64,000 nucleotides of DNA from Holophagales bacterium (GCA_016714815.1 JADKBZ010000011.1:1-64000), one strand, 5' to 3'. Positions 48,911 to 58,123 are shown, counted from the first letter of the stretch. A program made the numbers and translations. The notes: generated from the letters alone by a model not told the origin.

Positions 48911-50755
48911 ATGAACCGTCTCACTCGTCTTGCCCTCCTGCCAATCGTCGCCTCCCTGAGTGCCGCCGCCCAGCTGCCGCAGCCGGGCGCTTCCGGGGTC
49001 GCGACCGAGGTCGTCGTCACCGCCGGAGCGGTCCCCGAGGACCAGCTGTCCCTCGGCGTCGCGACGACCGTCGTCGACCACGCCGCGATCGTCCGTTCCC
49101 GGGCCGCGACCGTGGCCGACCTCCTCAGGGCCGTCCCGGGCGTCGACGTGGCGCAGAGCGGCGGACCGGGCGGCGTGACGTCGCTCTTCCTGCGAGGGGC
49201 GAACTCCAACTCGGCCCTCGTCCTCGTCGACGGCGTGAAGGTGAACAGCCCCTACTTCGGCGGCGTCGACCTGACCTCGCTCGGCACCGCGAACGTCGAG
49301 CGGATCGAGATCGTCCGCGGCCCCTTCTCGGCGCTCTACGGCTCCGAGGCGCTCGGAGGCGTCGTCCAGATCGTCACGCGCCGGGCCGGAGCCGAAGGCT
49401 TCGAAGGGCAGGCCCACTTCGGTCTCGGAAACGCCTCGGCCCGCGAGGGAGGCGTGAGCGCGTCTCTCCGGGACGGGATCCTCGGCGTGAGCGCGGGGTT
49501 CCGCCGCGGGACGATCGGCGGAGAGCTGCCGAACGAGTTCTTCGCGGGGAGCGAGTCTTCGGCCGCGCTCGACCTCCAGCTCGCTCCGAGCGTCCGGACG
49601 GGAGTCACTGTGAGGCGCGCCTCGTCCCGCACCGGCATTCCCTTCTCGGGCGCCACGCCCACGCCGCTGCGCTCCACGACCGCAGACACGACGTTCGTTT
49701 CCGTTCCGGTCTCCCTCGGCCTCGGACCGAGGACGACGCTCGAGGCGGCCGGCACCTGGGCGGTCGATTCCCCTACGTACTCCGACCCCGACGACCCGTG
49801 GGGCTTCACCTTCTCCGAGACGCAGGCGCGGCGGGCCGGGGGCCGGCTCGTCCTCTCGCACGCCAGCGGCGCGAACCGGATCTCGGTCGGCACCGACGTC
49901 GAGTGGACGAAGGTGACGAACGAGGATTCCTACGGCCTCCAGCTCGACGGGCTGGCGACACGCACCTGGTCGGTCTTCGCCGAGGACCGCTTCTCCCTCG
50001 CCGACGACCGGCTCTGGGTCACCGCGGGCGTCCGCCGCGACGAGAACGACGCTTTCGGCGCCTCCACGAATCCCCGCGTCGCGCTGTCGTGGCGCGTCTC
50101 GCAGGCGCTGAAGGTCCGCGGGGCGGCGGGCACGGCCTTCCGGGCCCCCTCGACCGGAGAGCTCTATTACCCCTTCTCGGGCAATCCCGGCCTCCAGCCG
50201 GAGGAGTCGGTGTCTTACGAAGCGGGCGCGGAGTGGGCTCTCGCCAGAGGTTTCGTCCTCGAGGCCTCGCTCTTCCGCACCGACGTGAACGACCTCATCC
50301 GCTACGACTTCGCCTACCAGAAGAACGTGAACGTCGGGCGGGCGCGGATGGCGGGCGCGGAGGTCGTCCTCGGCGGCGCCCTCACGGCCTCGTCGTGGGC
50401 GCGCGCGTCGTACACGTGGCTCGAGACCGAAGACCGCGACACCGGGCTTTCCCTTCTCCGCCGTCCGAAGCAGCGCGCCTCGGTGACCCTCGGGGGAGAG
50501 CTCGGACGGGGAGCGAGCGCCGAGCTGACGGGCCTCTGGGTCGGCGAGCGCGACGACGTCGACGCGACGACCTACCTGCGCGTGACGAACCCGGCCTACT
50601 TCCGGCTCGACGCCGCCGCCACCGGACCGCGCTTCCTTGGAGGCCTCTCCCCCTTCGTTCGCGTGACGAACCTCCTCGACCGCGACTACGACGAGGTGGC
50701 GGGCTATCCGTCTCCCGGCCGCCGATTCGTCGCCGGTCTCGACGTCGCGTTCTGA
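48911..50755 (+). CDS. btuB: TonB-dependent receptor, BtuB-like
   Basis: A 614-aa outer-membrane receptor. Signal peptide (about 1-21, SLSAAAQ); TonB box region TEVVVTAG; plug domain ATVADLLRAVPGVDVAQSGGPGGVTSLFLRGANSNSALVLVDGVKVNSPYFGGVDLTSLGTANVERIEIVRGPFSALYGSEALGGVVQIVTRR. The barrel ends in RRFVAGLDVAF, with the terminal Phe typical of outer-membrane barrels. The cobalamin riboswitch and the BtuB-like length point to corrinoid uptake. No btuCDF genes follow. SD CGGAGG lies 4 nt before the ATG. Confidence 0.93.
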   Translation: MNRLTRLALLPIVASLSAAAQLPQPGASGVATEVVVTAGAVPEDQLSLGVATTVVDHAAIVRSRAATVADLLRAVPGVDVAQSGGPGGVTSLFLRGANSNSALVLVDGVKVNSPYFGGVDLTSLGTANVERIEIVRGPFSALYGSEALGGVVQIVTRRAGAEGFEGQAHFGLGNASAREGGVSASLRDGILGVSAGFRRGTIGGELPNEFFAGSESSAALDLQLAPSVRTGVTVRRASSRTGIPFSGATPTPLRSTTADTTFVSVPVSLGLGPRTTLEAAGTWAVDSPTYSDPDDPWGFTFSETQARRAGGRLVLSHASGANRISVGTDVEWTKVTNEDSYGLQLDGLATRTWSVFAEDRFSLADDRLWVTAGVRRDENDAFGASTNPRVALSWRVSQALKVRGAAGTAFRAPSTGELYYPFSGNPGLQPEESVSYEAGAEWALARGFVLEASLFRTDVNDLIRYDFAYQKNVNVGRARMAGAEVVLGGALTASSWARASYTWLETEDRDTGLSLLRRPKQRASVTLGGELGRGASAELTGLWVGERDDVDATTYLRVTNPAYFRLDAAATGPRFLGGLSPFVRVTNLLDRDYDEVAGYPSPGRRFVAGLDVAF

Positions 50756-50802
50756 CGCGGGCTGCCCGAGCGGGACAGGGGACGCCGCGGGAACGCGGGA
50801 AC

Positions 50803-50834
50803 GGAGAGACGGAGAGACGGAGAGACGGAGAGAC
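50803..50834 (+). repeat. 8-bp tandem repeat (GGAGAGAC x4) beside element copy 3
   Basis: Four perfect units of GGAGAGAC ending 39 nt before element copy 3. Same period and relative position as the arrays at 2870 and 4084, but a different unit sequence. Confidence 0.85.
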
Positions 50835-50873
50835 GGAAAGAACCAGCTTCACCGTCACGTCTCTCTGGCAGGG

Positions 50874-51082
50874 GGCCGCGTGCGGGGCGGTACGTCCCGC
50901 GGCCGCCTGCTGCGCTCCGCCGACCCGCTTCCGACTTCGCTGCGGCCGGGCGGGGGGCCCGCGCGAACTCGCTTCGCTCAAACAGCGCGCGGGCCTGATC
51001 CCCGCCCGGTCCTCGCGAAGTCGAGCGGGTCCCCGGCGGTGCTCGAGGGCGGCTCGTGGGACGCCCCGCCCCGCCCGCGGCC
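50874..51082 (+). repeat. Palindromic intergenic repeat, copy 3 (209 bp)
   Basis: Same length and orientation as copy 1 and nearly identical in sequence. One arm difference is compensated: copy 1 has CGAGCTCGC facing GCGAGCTCG, while copy 3 has CGACTTCGC facing GCGAAGTCG, so pairing is kept. Apical stem 50957-50965 with 50986-50994, loop identical to the other copies. With its flanking motifs it occupies most of the 600-bp gene-free stretch 50756-51355. Confidence 0.9.
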
Positions 51083-51096
51083 GGCGAGCTTCAATA

Positions 51097-51120
51097 ATCC
51101 GAGGGAGACCGCCCTCGGAT
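51097..51120. other. Small perfect hairpin between element copy 3 and GGGGTCAGGTCT
   Basis: ATCCGAGGG (51097-51105) pairs with CCCTCGGAT (51112-51120) around a 6-nt loop. No T tract; role unknown. Confidence 0.55.
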
Positions 51121-51124
51121 CCGT

Positions 51125-51179
51125 GGGGTCAGGTCTACCTTCTACACTCTGCGCGAGCGTGAAAAGAGAAGACCTGCCC
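51125..51179. repeat. GGGGTCAGGTCT inverted-repeat element near copy 3
   Basis: GGGGTCAGGTCT (51125-51136) faces AGACCTGCCC (51170-51179), with one base different from a perfect pairing. About 34 nt of low-GC sequence lies between. Related to the hairpin at 16489-16546 and the half-motif at 3816-3827. Confidence 0.6.
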
Positions 51180-51300
51180 GGGATTGCGAGTCCAGGATTT
51201 CAGCGCTCGCGTGATTCGGAGGCAGCGCGACTCCGGCCGTGCTTCAGAGGACCGACACCTACCGGTCATTCGCAGCCTGCGTGGTCGTCGACGCCCTGAC

Positions 51301-51330
51301 AGAAAAAGGCCGGGCATTTCGGCCCGGCCT
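51301..51330 (-). terminator. Intrinsic terminator of the extracellular nuclease gene
   Basis: On the minus strand AGGCCGGGC and GCCCGGCCT form a perfect 9-bp stem with a 6-nt loop (stem 51307-51315 with 51322-51330). It runs into a TTTTT tract. It lies 26 nt past the stop. Confidence 0.88.
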
Positions 51331-51355
51331 CTCCTGTTACGGTCTCGAGAGCGCG

Positions 51356-54300
51356 CTATTCGATCTCGAAGGAGATCAGCTCGACGGGGAACGTCGCTAC
51401 GGAGAAGTAGGCGACGAGGGGGTCGTGGTCCGAGAGGCGCGTCGCGTCGGTCGGGCCGTAGAGGCTTCGGGCGTTCTCGGGGAAGTCGGCATTGATACGC
51501 GGGTGCTCGAGGCGCCTGGCGGTCGTGCCGTTGACGATCGCCGAGTTCACGAGAACGTGGTCGAGCGACTGGCGCGTCCCGTCGAAGACGAAGGAGTAAC
51601 GGTCGGCGGCGGGGGCCGTCGTGGCGAGGTTGACGAAGTCGGGGTCGACGAGGCTCGGGCCGTCGCCGGAGACCGTCGTCGTGTTGTCGGGGAAGGTGAC
51701 GCCGGCGATCGTCGACATGGAGTCGCCGTAGCCGTCGTTCACGTCGAAGGCGTTGAAGTCCCCGACGAGGATGATCCACTCGTTCGGGTCGGCGACCTGG
51801 CGGGCCTGGACGAGGTTCGCGAGGTCGACGGCCTGCGCGAGCCGCTTGGCACGGACGCGATCGCCTTCCGTGGGCCAGCCGGCGGTGCCTGCGGTCGCGT
51901 CGTCGACGCCGCTCATCGAGCGGAGGTGGTTGACGATCACCGTGACCGGGTGGGAGCTGCCGTTCGGGTGGTGAATGACGGCCTGGAGCCTCAGCGGCGG
52001 ACGGTCGTTGAGAATCGTCGTGGAGCTGTCGGGGTTCGTGAAGAGGGTGCCGTCGAGCTCCTGCGTCACGGAGAGGACCTCGACGCGCGGGGTTGTGCCG
52101 GCGACGGTCGCGGTCTTGACGAGGAAGCCGACGTCGATCCCGCCGACGTCGTTCCCCTCGATGAGGTAGGCGACGTAGAGCGGGTTCGGCTGGCTGGCCG
52201 TAACCGCGTCGGCGTTGATCTTCGCCGCGATGTCCTGGAGGGTCGTCAGGTTCTCCACCTCGGCGACGCCGAGGACGTCAGGGGTCTTCAGGTAGTCGCG
52301 GATGCCGAGCGAGGCCTTCCCGAGGCGGTTGGCGTAGGCCGTCGCCGTGAGGATGGGATCGCTGATCGCCGGGTCGTTCCCGGTGTCGAAGAAGCGCTCG
52401 AGGTTGTACGACGCAACGGTGAATTCGGTCGAGAGCGGCGTCGCGACGGGCGTGGCGACCATCCCGGCGGTGACGCCGGGCGGCGTGGCGACGTCGGGGA
52501 GGAGCGTGTAGCGGTCGAAGGCGTATTCGAGCGGGCCGACGATTCCGGTGAGGATCGCGCCGCCCGAGAGGTTCAGCTGCGTCGCTCCGGGCTGGCCGTC
52601 GGAGTCGAGGCGGAGGAGCTCGGGGTTCGAGTCCCAGCGCGGGACCGTCGGAAGCGGGAGCGCGTCGGGGTACTGGATGCCCGCCTCACGGAGCGGCAGC
52701 GCCACTCCGGTGACGACCCCGTACATCACGCCGTTGGAAGAGCCGGTGGCGGTCGACTCGGTCGTCGAGCCGGCCGTCGCCGCGGTGACGGTGAAGGAGG
52801 CGACGCTGACGCGCATCCCCTCCAGCCGCTCGAGCTGGTCCCACGCGCCGGCCGGGTCGGGAAGGGTCGCGGACAGCGCGATCGCGGCCGGGAGAGGGTT
52901 GCCGGAGGAGGAGACGGAGATGGTGGGGGTGGCCAGCTCGGTGAACGAGCCGCGACCCGGCGCGTACTCGACGACGGTGGCCGTCACCTGAACCAGGTCG
53001 CCCACGAGGACCGTCGGCGCGGTGGAGGTGAAGACGAAGATCCCTTCCGACGTGCTCGGGTCAGCGTCGGCGTTGGCGTCGGGCTCCTGCATGAAGAACC
53101 CGTTGTTCTTCAGCCCCGTGACGATGCCGCGGGTGGTAACGGTCGCCGCGACGATCGGCGAGGCGCCGCCGGGACCCTGGATGTCGTGGATCGCGGTGTA
53201 ATCGTCGTTCGTGATCGTCCCGAGGCCCTGGACATCGACGGCGATCACGTTCGTGACGTTCGTGACGTTCACGAAGAACGTCTCGTTCGCTTCGACACCT
53301 CCGTCACCGTTGACGAGGACGTCGAAGGAGTAGGTGGAGCTGCCGGCGGGGATGGTCTGGCTGGTGAGGGTCTTGGCCGTGTAGTCGCCCGGCTGGATGG
53401 CCGTTCCGTCGGCGGTCGCGATGTCGAATGTCGCGCCGCCGGTGGGGGCGGGAGCGGAGAGGCTGACGGTGAACGTGAACGTCGTCGTGCCGGAGTTTCC
53501 CTCGGCAAGCGTGACGTCGTTGATCGTCATGTCCGGCGCGGCGTCGTCGTTGGTGATCGTTCCCTGGCCCTGGGCGTCGGTGGGATTGGCACCGGTGACG
53601 TTCGTGACGTTCACGAAGAACGTCTCGTTCGTCTCGGGCGTCGTGTCGCCGCTGACGAGGACGTCGAAGGAGTAGGTGGAGCTGCCGGCGGGGATCGTCT
53701 GGCCGGTGAGGGAATTCTGCGTGTAGTCGCCGGGCTGCGTCGCCGAGTTGTCGGCCGTGGCGATGTCGAACGTCGCGCCGCCGGCGCCGGCGGGGGCGGA
53801 GAGGCTGACGGTGAACGTGAACGTCGTCGTCCCGGCGTTGCCTTCATTCAGGGAGACGTCGTTGACGGTGAGGGAGGGGAGCCCGGGCCCGCCCTGGGGG
53901 GTGATCGAGAAATCGTCGACGGCGAGGCCGTCGTCGGCGCCCGAGGCGTCGATGTCGTTCCAGCGGATCCAGAACGTCGAACCGTTCGCAATCGCGAGCG
54001 AAGTAATCGAGGAAGTGAGAGCCGTGCGGTTGGCCGCGGCGTTGCCGTCCTTGGCGCCGGTAGTCGCCGTCATCGGGGTGACGAAGTTCAGGGCAGCGAC
54101 GCCGGTCCAGGCGCCCGTCACGAGGTTCGTGGCGTCCAGGCTGTACTCGAAGTTGATCTGGTCGGTACGCGCCGCCGTCCCGAGCCTCCATTCCTCGCCC
54201 GTGTAGGAGAAGTCGAGGCTGGTGAGGGTCGATCCCGTGTTGTTCGTGAAGCAGGCCCCGAAGACCGGGATGAGGGTACCGCTGCGAAGACCGCCCAGCG

Positions 54301-54610
54301 CCCGATCCGTCGCGGCCGCCGTCCCGTAGCTGAAGGTGTCACCCGTGTTGCTGCCTCCGGTGTCGACGGCGTACTGCTCGTTGTCCCGCGCGCCTCCGCC
54401 GGTCTCGGTCATGAACCAGCCGGTGATCGTGAGGTTGTTCGTCGTGCTCCCCGCCGTATTCGACAGGGTGTCGAAGTTCTGCGTCGACGCCGAGGCGAGC
54501 GTGGTGAGGCTCACGCACTGCCCGGCCGCTGGAAGAGCCGTCATCGCCAGGAGCGTGAAGGCGAGGGCCGTGAGGTGGTGGGGGCCGATTCTCCGGGCGG
54601 GGCTGTTCAT
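51356..54610 (-). CDS. Secreted ExeM/NucH-type nuclease with two Calx-beta domains
   Basis: A 1084-aa secreted protein. Signal peptide (about 1-29, LPAAGQ); an N-terminal beta-sandwich with a W-x-R-W-N-D-I-D motif (about 30-245); two tandem Calx-beta domains (about 250-350 and 360-460), much alike (TFTFTVSLSAPA, GGATFDIATAD, PAGSSTYSFDVLV, NETFFVNVTNVT). Then an OB-fold-type region (IHDIQGPGGASPIVAATVTTRGIVTG) and a C-terminal endonuclease/exonuclease/phosphatase domain (FTVASYNLERFF, LGVAEVENLTTL, NHLRSM, LVGDFNAFDVNDGYGD, LDHVLVN, LSDHDPLVAYF). The architecture is that of extracellular DNases used for DNA scavenging or biofilm turnover. ATG 54610 follows AAGGAAG. Confidence 0.9.
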   Translation of the reverse strand: MNSPARRIGPHHLTALAFTLLAMTALPAAGQCVSLTTLASASTQNFDTLSNTAGSTTNNLTITGWFMTETGGGARDNEQYAVDTGGSNTGDTFSYGTAAATDRALGGLRSGTLIPVFGACFTNNTGSTLTSLDFSYTGEEWRLGTAARTDQINFEYSLDATNLVTGAWTGVAALNFVTPMTATTGAKDGNAAANRTALTSSITSLAIANGSTFWIRWNDIDASGADDGLAVDDFSITPQGGPGLPSLTVNDVSLNEGNAGTTTFTFTVSLSAPAGAGGATFDIATADNSATQPGDYTQNSLTGQTIPAGSSTYSFDVLVSGDTTPETNETFFVNVTNVTGANPTDAQGQGTITNDDAAPDMTINDVTLAEGNSGTTTFTFTVSLSAPAPTGGATFDIATADGTAIQPGDYTAKTLTSQTIPAGSSTYSFDVLVNGDGGVEANETFFVNVTNVTNVIAVDVQGLGTITNDDYTAIHDIQGPGGASPIVAATVTTRGIVTGLKNNGFFMQEPDANADADPSTSEGIFVFTSTAPTVLVGDLVQVTATVVEYAPGRGSFTELATPTISVSSSGNPLPAAIALSATLPDPAGAWDQLERLEGMRVSVASFTVTAATAGSTTESTATGSSNGVMYGVVTGVALPLREAGIQYPDALPLPTVPRWDSNPELLRLDSDGQPGATQLNLSGGAILTGIVGPLEYAFDRYTLLPDVATPPGVTAGMVATPVATPLSTEFTVASYNLERFFDTGNDPAISDPILTATAYANRLGKASLGIRDYLKTPDVLGVAEVENLTTLQDIAAKINADAVTASQPNPLYVAYLIEGNDVGGIDVGFLVKTATVAGTTPRVEVLSVTQELDGTLFTNPDSSTTILNDRPPLRLQAVIHHPNGSSHPVTVIVNHLRSMSGVDDATAGTAGWPTEGDRVRAKRLAQAVDLANLVQARQVADPNEWIILVGDFNAFDVNDGYGDSMSTIAGVTFPDNTTTVSGDGPSLVDPDFVNLATTAPAADRYSFVFDGTRQSLDHVLVNSAIVNGTTARRLEHPRINADFPENARSLYGPTDATRLSDHDPLVAYFSVATFPVELISFEIE

Positions 54611-54740
54611 AAGATTCTTCCTTGAGGAATGAAATGCACGTGGGGTGGGGTGGGAAGTGCGCGACAAGAGGTCACGGATCTTATCCACCCTCGGGCGGGA
54701 TGTCCGTTAATCTTTCGTGTAGCGGCAGGAGGTCGCGGCC

Positions 54741-55616
54741 ATGAAATGGACCCGAGGCGGACGAAGCGCGAACCTGGAAGACCAGCGGGGCGGTGGGGGC
54801 GGCGGCGGACGCCCCGGGATGAAGCTCGGCATCGGGGGCTTTCTCCTGCTCGCCGTCCTGAGCATCGTTTTCAAAAAGGACTTCTTCTCCCTCGTGGGCG
54901 GCGGCGGCGGGCTTGCGCCGAGCGCCGACGTCTCGGCCGGCTCCGGCGCCCCGGGGGGCGGGGCGGTTTCCGACCCGCAGGAGGAGGAGCTCGTCGAGTT
55001 CGTCTCCTTCGTCCTCGACGACGCGCAGGCAACCTGGAAGAAGCTCCTCCCCGGGGTCGGGAAGAGCTATTCCGACGCCAAGCTCGTCCTGTTCCGGGAC
55101 GGGGTCGATTCCGCCTGCGGCTACGCGGGCTCGTCGAGCGGTCCGTTCTACTGCCCCGGCGACCAGAAGCTCTACATCGACCTGGGGTTCTACGCAGAGC
55201 TGAAGGAGCGGTTCGGCGCCCCGGGCGACTTCGCCCAGGCGTACGTCATCACCCACGAGATCGGCCACCACGTCCAGCACCTCCTCGGCATCGACCGGGC
55301 GATGCGCGAGAAGCAGGCCGCCGACCCGAGGAACGAGAACGCCTACTCGGTGGCGCTCGAGCTGCAGGCCGATTGCTTCGCCGGCGTCTGGGGGCACGAG
55401 ACGGCCCAGCGGGGAATCCTCGAGAAGGGGGACGTCGAGGAAGGGCTGAACGCCGCCGCGGCGATCGGCGACGACCGGATCCAGCGCTCCGCGGGGCGCA
55501 GTGTCTCTCCCGACGCCTTCACCCACGGCTCCTCGGAGCAGCGGGTCACCTGGTTCCGGAAGGGGCTCGAGACGGGCGACGTGAAGGCCTGCGACACGTT
55601 CCGCGCGATGCGGTAA
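54741..55616 (+). CDS. ypfJ: YpfJ-type neutral zinc metallopeptidase, membrane anchored
   Basis: A 291-aa protein of the zinc_peptidase (PF04228-like) family. MKWTRGGRSANLEDQRG is the family N-terminus, a TM helix lies at about 27-45, a Gly/Ser linker follows, then SACGYAGSSSGPFYCPGDQKLYIDLGFY. The zinc site is HEIGHH (172-177) with downstream ELQADCFAGVWGH supplying the third ligand. The C-terminal FTHGSSEQRVTWFRKG is also typical. Substrate unknown. SD AGGAGG precedes the ATG. Confidence 0.94.
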   Translation: MKWTRGGRSANLEDQRGGGGGGGRPGMKLGIGGFLLLAVLSIVFKKDFFSLVGGGGGLAPSADVSAGSGAPGGGAVSDPQEEELVEFVSFVLDDAQATWKKLLPGVGKSYSDAKLVLFRDGVDSACGYAGSSSGPFYCPGDQKLYIDLGFYAELKERFGAPGDFAQAYVITHEIGHHVQHLLGIDRAMREKQAADPRNENAYSVALELQADCFAGVWGHETAQRGILEKGDVEEGLNAAAAIGDDRIQRSAGRSVSPDAFTHGSSEQRVTWFRKGLETGDVKACDTFRAMR

Positions 55617-55635
55617 GGACCCGGTCCTCTCCTGT

Positions 55636-55935
55636 TCAGCGCCCCTCGGGCCGGGAGGGGGGCAACGGCGGCTGGGCTTTCGGAAGCGGCGGCCCTGCCT
55701 GCGTCGTCGTGACGACGGTCGTCCGGCGATCCTTCCACAGGGCGAAGATCATCGTCAGGAGCGTCAGGACGATCTCGTCGACGAAGGGGATGAGGTCGGG
55801 CGTGACGATGTCCAGGAGCGTGACGACGGCCAGAATGGCGAAGAGCCCCGGGAACCTCAGGTTCATCCCGCCCAGGAGCTTCTGGATGATCCCTTCACGC
55901 CGGTTTGTCGCGGGATCTCGTGGTCTCGTGTCCAT
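55636..55935 (-). CDS. Small membrane protein, DUF6116-like
   Basis: A 99-aa protein: LLGGMNLRFPGLFAILAVVTLLDIVTPDLIPFVDEIVLTLLTMIFALWKDRR contains two helices joined by P-D-x-I-P-F-V-D-E-I, the pattern of a small uncharacterised membrane family. Pro-rich C-terminus. I use ATG 55935 rather than 55947, because TATGAT (55943-55948 minus) is a -10 hexamer that ends 7 nt before 55935 and includes the upstream ATG. Convergent with the metalloprotease gene. Confidence 0.75.
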   Translation of the reverse strand: MDTRPRDPATNRREGIIQKLLGGMNLRFPGLFAILAVVTLLDIVTPDLIPFVDEIVLTLLTMIFALWKDRRTTVVTTTQAGPPLPKAQPPLPPSRPEGR

Positions 55936-55965
55936 GCGCGCCATCATAGGGAAAAGGCGCCGCTC

Positions 55966-55995
55966 TTGACCGCGAAGCGGAAGGGATGGTAGTTT
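55966..55995 (+). promoter_or_regulatory. Sigma70-type promoter of tRNA-Ala
   Basis: TTGACC (55966-55971) with TAGTTT (55990-55995) at 18-bp spacing, or GGTAGT at 16. It is followed 46 nt later by the tRNA gene. The best -35 element seen in the window. Confidence 0.5.
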
Positions 55996-56041
55996 CCCCG
56001 GTCCGCGGGGACGGCGACGTTCCCCTGGTCTTTCAAAACGT

Positions 56042-56117
<76 letters not shown>

Positions 56118-56134
56118 TTTACTTCGTGAAAGTC

Positions 56135-56159
56135 GGCGGTCCACATGGGCCGCCTTTTT
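56135..56159 (+). terminator. Terminator of tRNA-Ala
   Basis: GGCGGTCC (56135-56142) pairs with GGGCCGCC (56147-56154) around ACAT and is followed by TTTTT. Confidence 0.85.
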
Positions 56160-56186
56160 CTTTTCCGGAGGCGTCGGGCGAGGGAC

Positions 56187-57521
56187 TCACTCGAAGTACC
56201 CGACGACGTCCACCACGAAGTCCGTCTCGCCTCCGTCCGGCACGTCGCAGAAGACGGAGACGCGGCCGTCGAGGTCCACCGTCAGGACCGCGTTGTTCGC
56301 CCTCGTGACGTTCGCCTGAAAGCTGAGGTTGCTCGAGGCGGGCTGCGGGGAGCCGTACGGAAAGACCCTGAGGGACCCGCTGCCGGTCGCGTTCACGACC
56401 GTGAGGTTGACGGTGAGGGCGACCGTTCCCCGGATCGGCACCCCGCAGTACCCGGCGATCGTGAACATTCGCGTCGACCCCGCGGCGAGGGCGGGAGCGC
56501 CGTTCGCTCCGAAGTCGCTGCGGCGCGTGTCGATGACGCGGCAGGGGAGCATCGTGTAGTAGCCGGCGCTCCCGAGGTCCACCCTGCCGACGTAATCCCC
56601 TTCGGTGAACCAGACGTTCCCGTCAGGGCCGGCCGAGATCTGGACGGTGACGCTCGCCGTGGCGAGACGAACATCCGTCTGCAAGCCGTGGACGGTCATC
56701 CGTCCGAGCCGCGCGATCCCGTTGGCGAACCAGAGGTTCCCGTCGGGGCCAGCTGCGATTCCGCCTCCCGGGTTGCTCCCCGGAAGGAGCGGAAAAACGT
56801 CGTAAGTGCCGTCGAGGTCCATTCGCACCATTCCCGGTCCCCCGGCGGCCGCGTGGTAGGAGAGGAACCAGAGCCGGGAATCGGGCCCCACCGCGATCCC
56901 GCTGGCGGCGACCTGCCAGGGCAGGGGAAAGGCGGTCTCGACGCCCGACGTCGTGAGCCGGCTGACGCCGCTCTGGTTCGTGACCCAGAGCGCCCCGTCT
57001 GGTCCGGAGGTGATCGCAGAGGCCGCCGCGGAGACCGGGAACTCCGTGATCGAGCCCGAGGTCGTGATCCGGCCGATCTTGCTCGCTCCCGGTTCGGTGA
57101 ACCAGAGGGCCCCGTCGGATCCGACCGCGATGCCGGAAGGATGCGCGTCCGGGGTCGGCAGGGGGAACTCGGTGATCGAGCCGCTGGCCGGATCGATACG
57201 CCCGATCTTGTTCCCTCCCCAGGCCGCCATGTAGGTCTCCGTGAACCACATCTTCCCGTCCGGCCCGGCGACGATCCCGTACGGGCCCGGGCCGGGCGTG
57301 GCCTCGTCGTGCGGCAGGACGTATCGGGTCACGAGCCCGTCGGGAGTCACCCGGTGAATGCTGGATCCGCCGACGCCGGTGAACCAGACGTTTCCGTCCG
57401 GACCGCCCGCGATTCCGCCCCCGCCGCTTCCGGGCGGTGCCACGAAGTAGTCGGTGACGACGACCGCCCCCGCGGAGCGGGCAACGAGCGCAGCTACGAG
57501 GATCACCGCTGCACGCAGCAC
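56187..57521 (-). CDS. Secreted Vgb/NHL-like beta-propeller with FYTxxPCR-type C-terminal domain
   Basis: A 444-aa protein with signal peptide (about 1-19). Residues about 20-305 hold six or seven repeats of GPDGNVWFTE / GIAVGPDSRLWF type, as in virginiamycin B lyase (streptogramin lyase) and NHL propellers. Such repeats do not by themselves prove lyase activity. Residues about 310-444 form a separate beta-rich domain (YYTMLPCRVIDTRRSDFGANGAPALAAGSTRMFTIAGYCGVPIRGTVALTVNLTVVNATGSGSLRVFP), recurrent in secreted proteins of environmental bacteria and probably surface-associated. GTG 57521 follows TAGGCT by 6 nt. Confidence 0.82.
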   Translation of the reverse strand: MLRAAVILVAALVARSAGAVVVTDYFVAPPGSGGGGIAGGPDGNVWFTGVGGSSIHRVTPDGLVTRYVLPHDEATPGPGPYGIVAGPDGKMWFTETYMAAWGGNKIGRIDPASGSITEFPLPTPDAHPSGIAVGSDGALWFTEPGASKIGRITTSGSITEFPVSAAASAITSGPDGALWVTNQSGVSRLTTSGVETAFPLPWQVAASGIAVGPDSRLWFLSYHAAAGGPGMVRMDLDGTYDVFPLLPGSNPGGGIAAGPDGNLWFANGIARLGRMTVHGLQTDVRLATASVTVQISAGPDGNVWFTEGDYVGRVDLGSAGYYTMLPCRVIDTRRSDFGANGAPALAAGSTRMFTIAGYCGVPIRGTVALTVNLTVVNATGSGSLRVFPYGSPQPASSNLSFQANVTRANNAVLTVDLDGRVSVFCDVPDGGETDFVVDVVGYFE

Positions 57522-57625
57522 GGGAAAAGCCTACTCCGCTTCGAGGGGACCGGAACGGGAATCGGGCCCTGTGGGATCCAGGTCGTCCGGGCGAAAGGGG
57601 GCCCTTCGGCGGGAGGGGTGAAAGG

Positions 57626-58123
57626 CTACGACCCGCCCGTGCCGCCTTTCGCCGGCGGAGCGTAGAGGGGGATGCCCCTGCCGGCGGCGAAGGTCTTCAG
57701 CCTTTCGACGTGCAGCCGGTCGTCGGCTCCGAGGTGCTGGAGGAGCTTCTGGATGTCCGGGTCGGCCTGCGTCAGGGCGCCCTGCAGCTCGCTCCCGGCG
57801 GCGGAGGCCTCGATCCAGGAGGCGAGGCGGACCGCCTCGTCGAGCGTATGGGGCGGACCCTCCAGCGCCCGCTGGACGATGTCGGTCAGCAGGGCGACCT
57901 CTTCCATCGCCGCGTCGACGTCGCCGAGCTGGCCGGCACTCTTCCTGAGGATGCGCCGCTGGTAGACGACGAGATTGGCGTGCCCGGTCTCTTCGGTCCC
58001 CATCTTGCCCCAGATGGCGGCCGCCTCCTGGTCGCCGTGGAAGGTCTCGGACCAGAAGAAATAGAGGTCCGCGCTCGCCCGGGCGAACTTGATGAGGTTG
58101 CGGAATACGGTCTCGGCCTGCAC
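57626..58123 (-). CDS. Ferritin-like (rubrerythrin-type) protein
   Basis: A 165-aa helical protein with Glu/His patterns of the ferritin-like superfamily: FARASADLYFFWSETFHGDQEAAAIWGKMGTEETGHANLVVYQRRIL (E-x6-Y and EExxH) and a second half with HVERLKTF. A di-iron site is plausible but not all ligands can be assigned. No rubredoxin domain. The start GTG 58123 is set by SD GGGAGGAG about 9 nt upstream; longer frames through the upstream gap are not supported. Confidence 0.68.
   Translation of the reverse strand: MQAETVFRNLIKFARASADLYFFWSETFHGDQEAAAIWGKMGTEETGHANLVVYQRRILRKSAGQLGDVDAAMEEVALLTDIVQRALEGPPHTLDEAVRLASWIEASAAGSELQGALTQADPDIQKLLQHLGADDRLHVERLKTFAAGRGIPLYAPPAKGGTGGS

Noticed and set aside
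56187..57521. Streptogramin resistance (Vgb lyase) gene
   Set aside because: Propeller repeats alone are shared by many non-enzymatic proteins. It has a signal peptide and an extra surface-type domain, so a resistance role is not supported.
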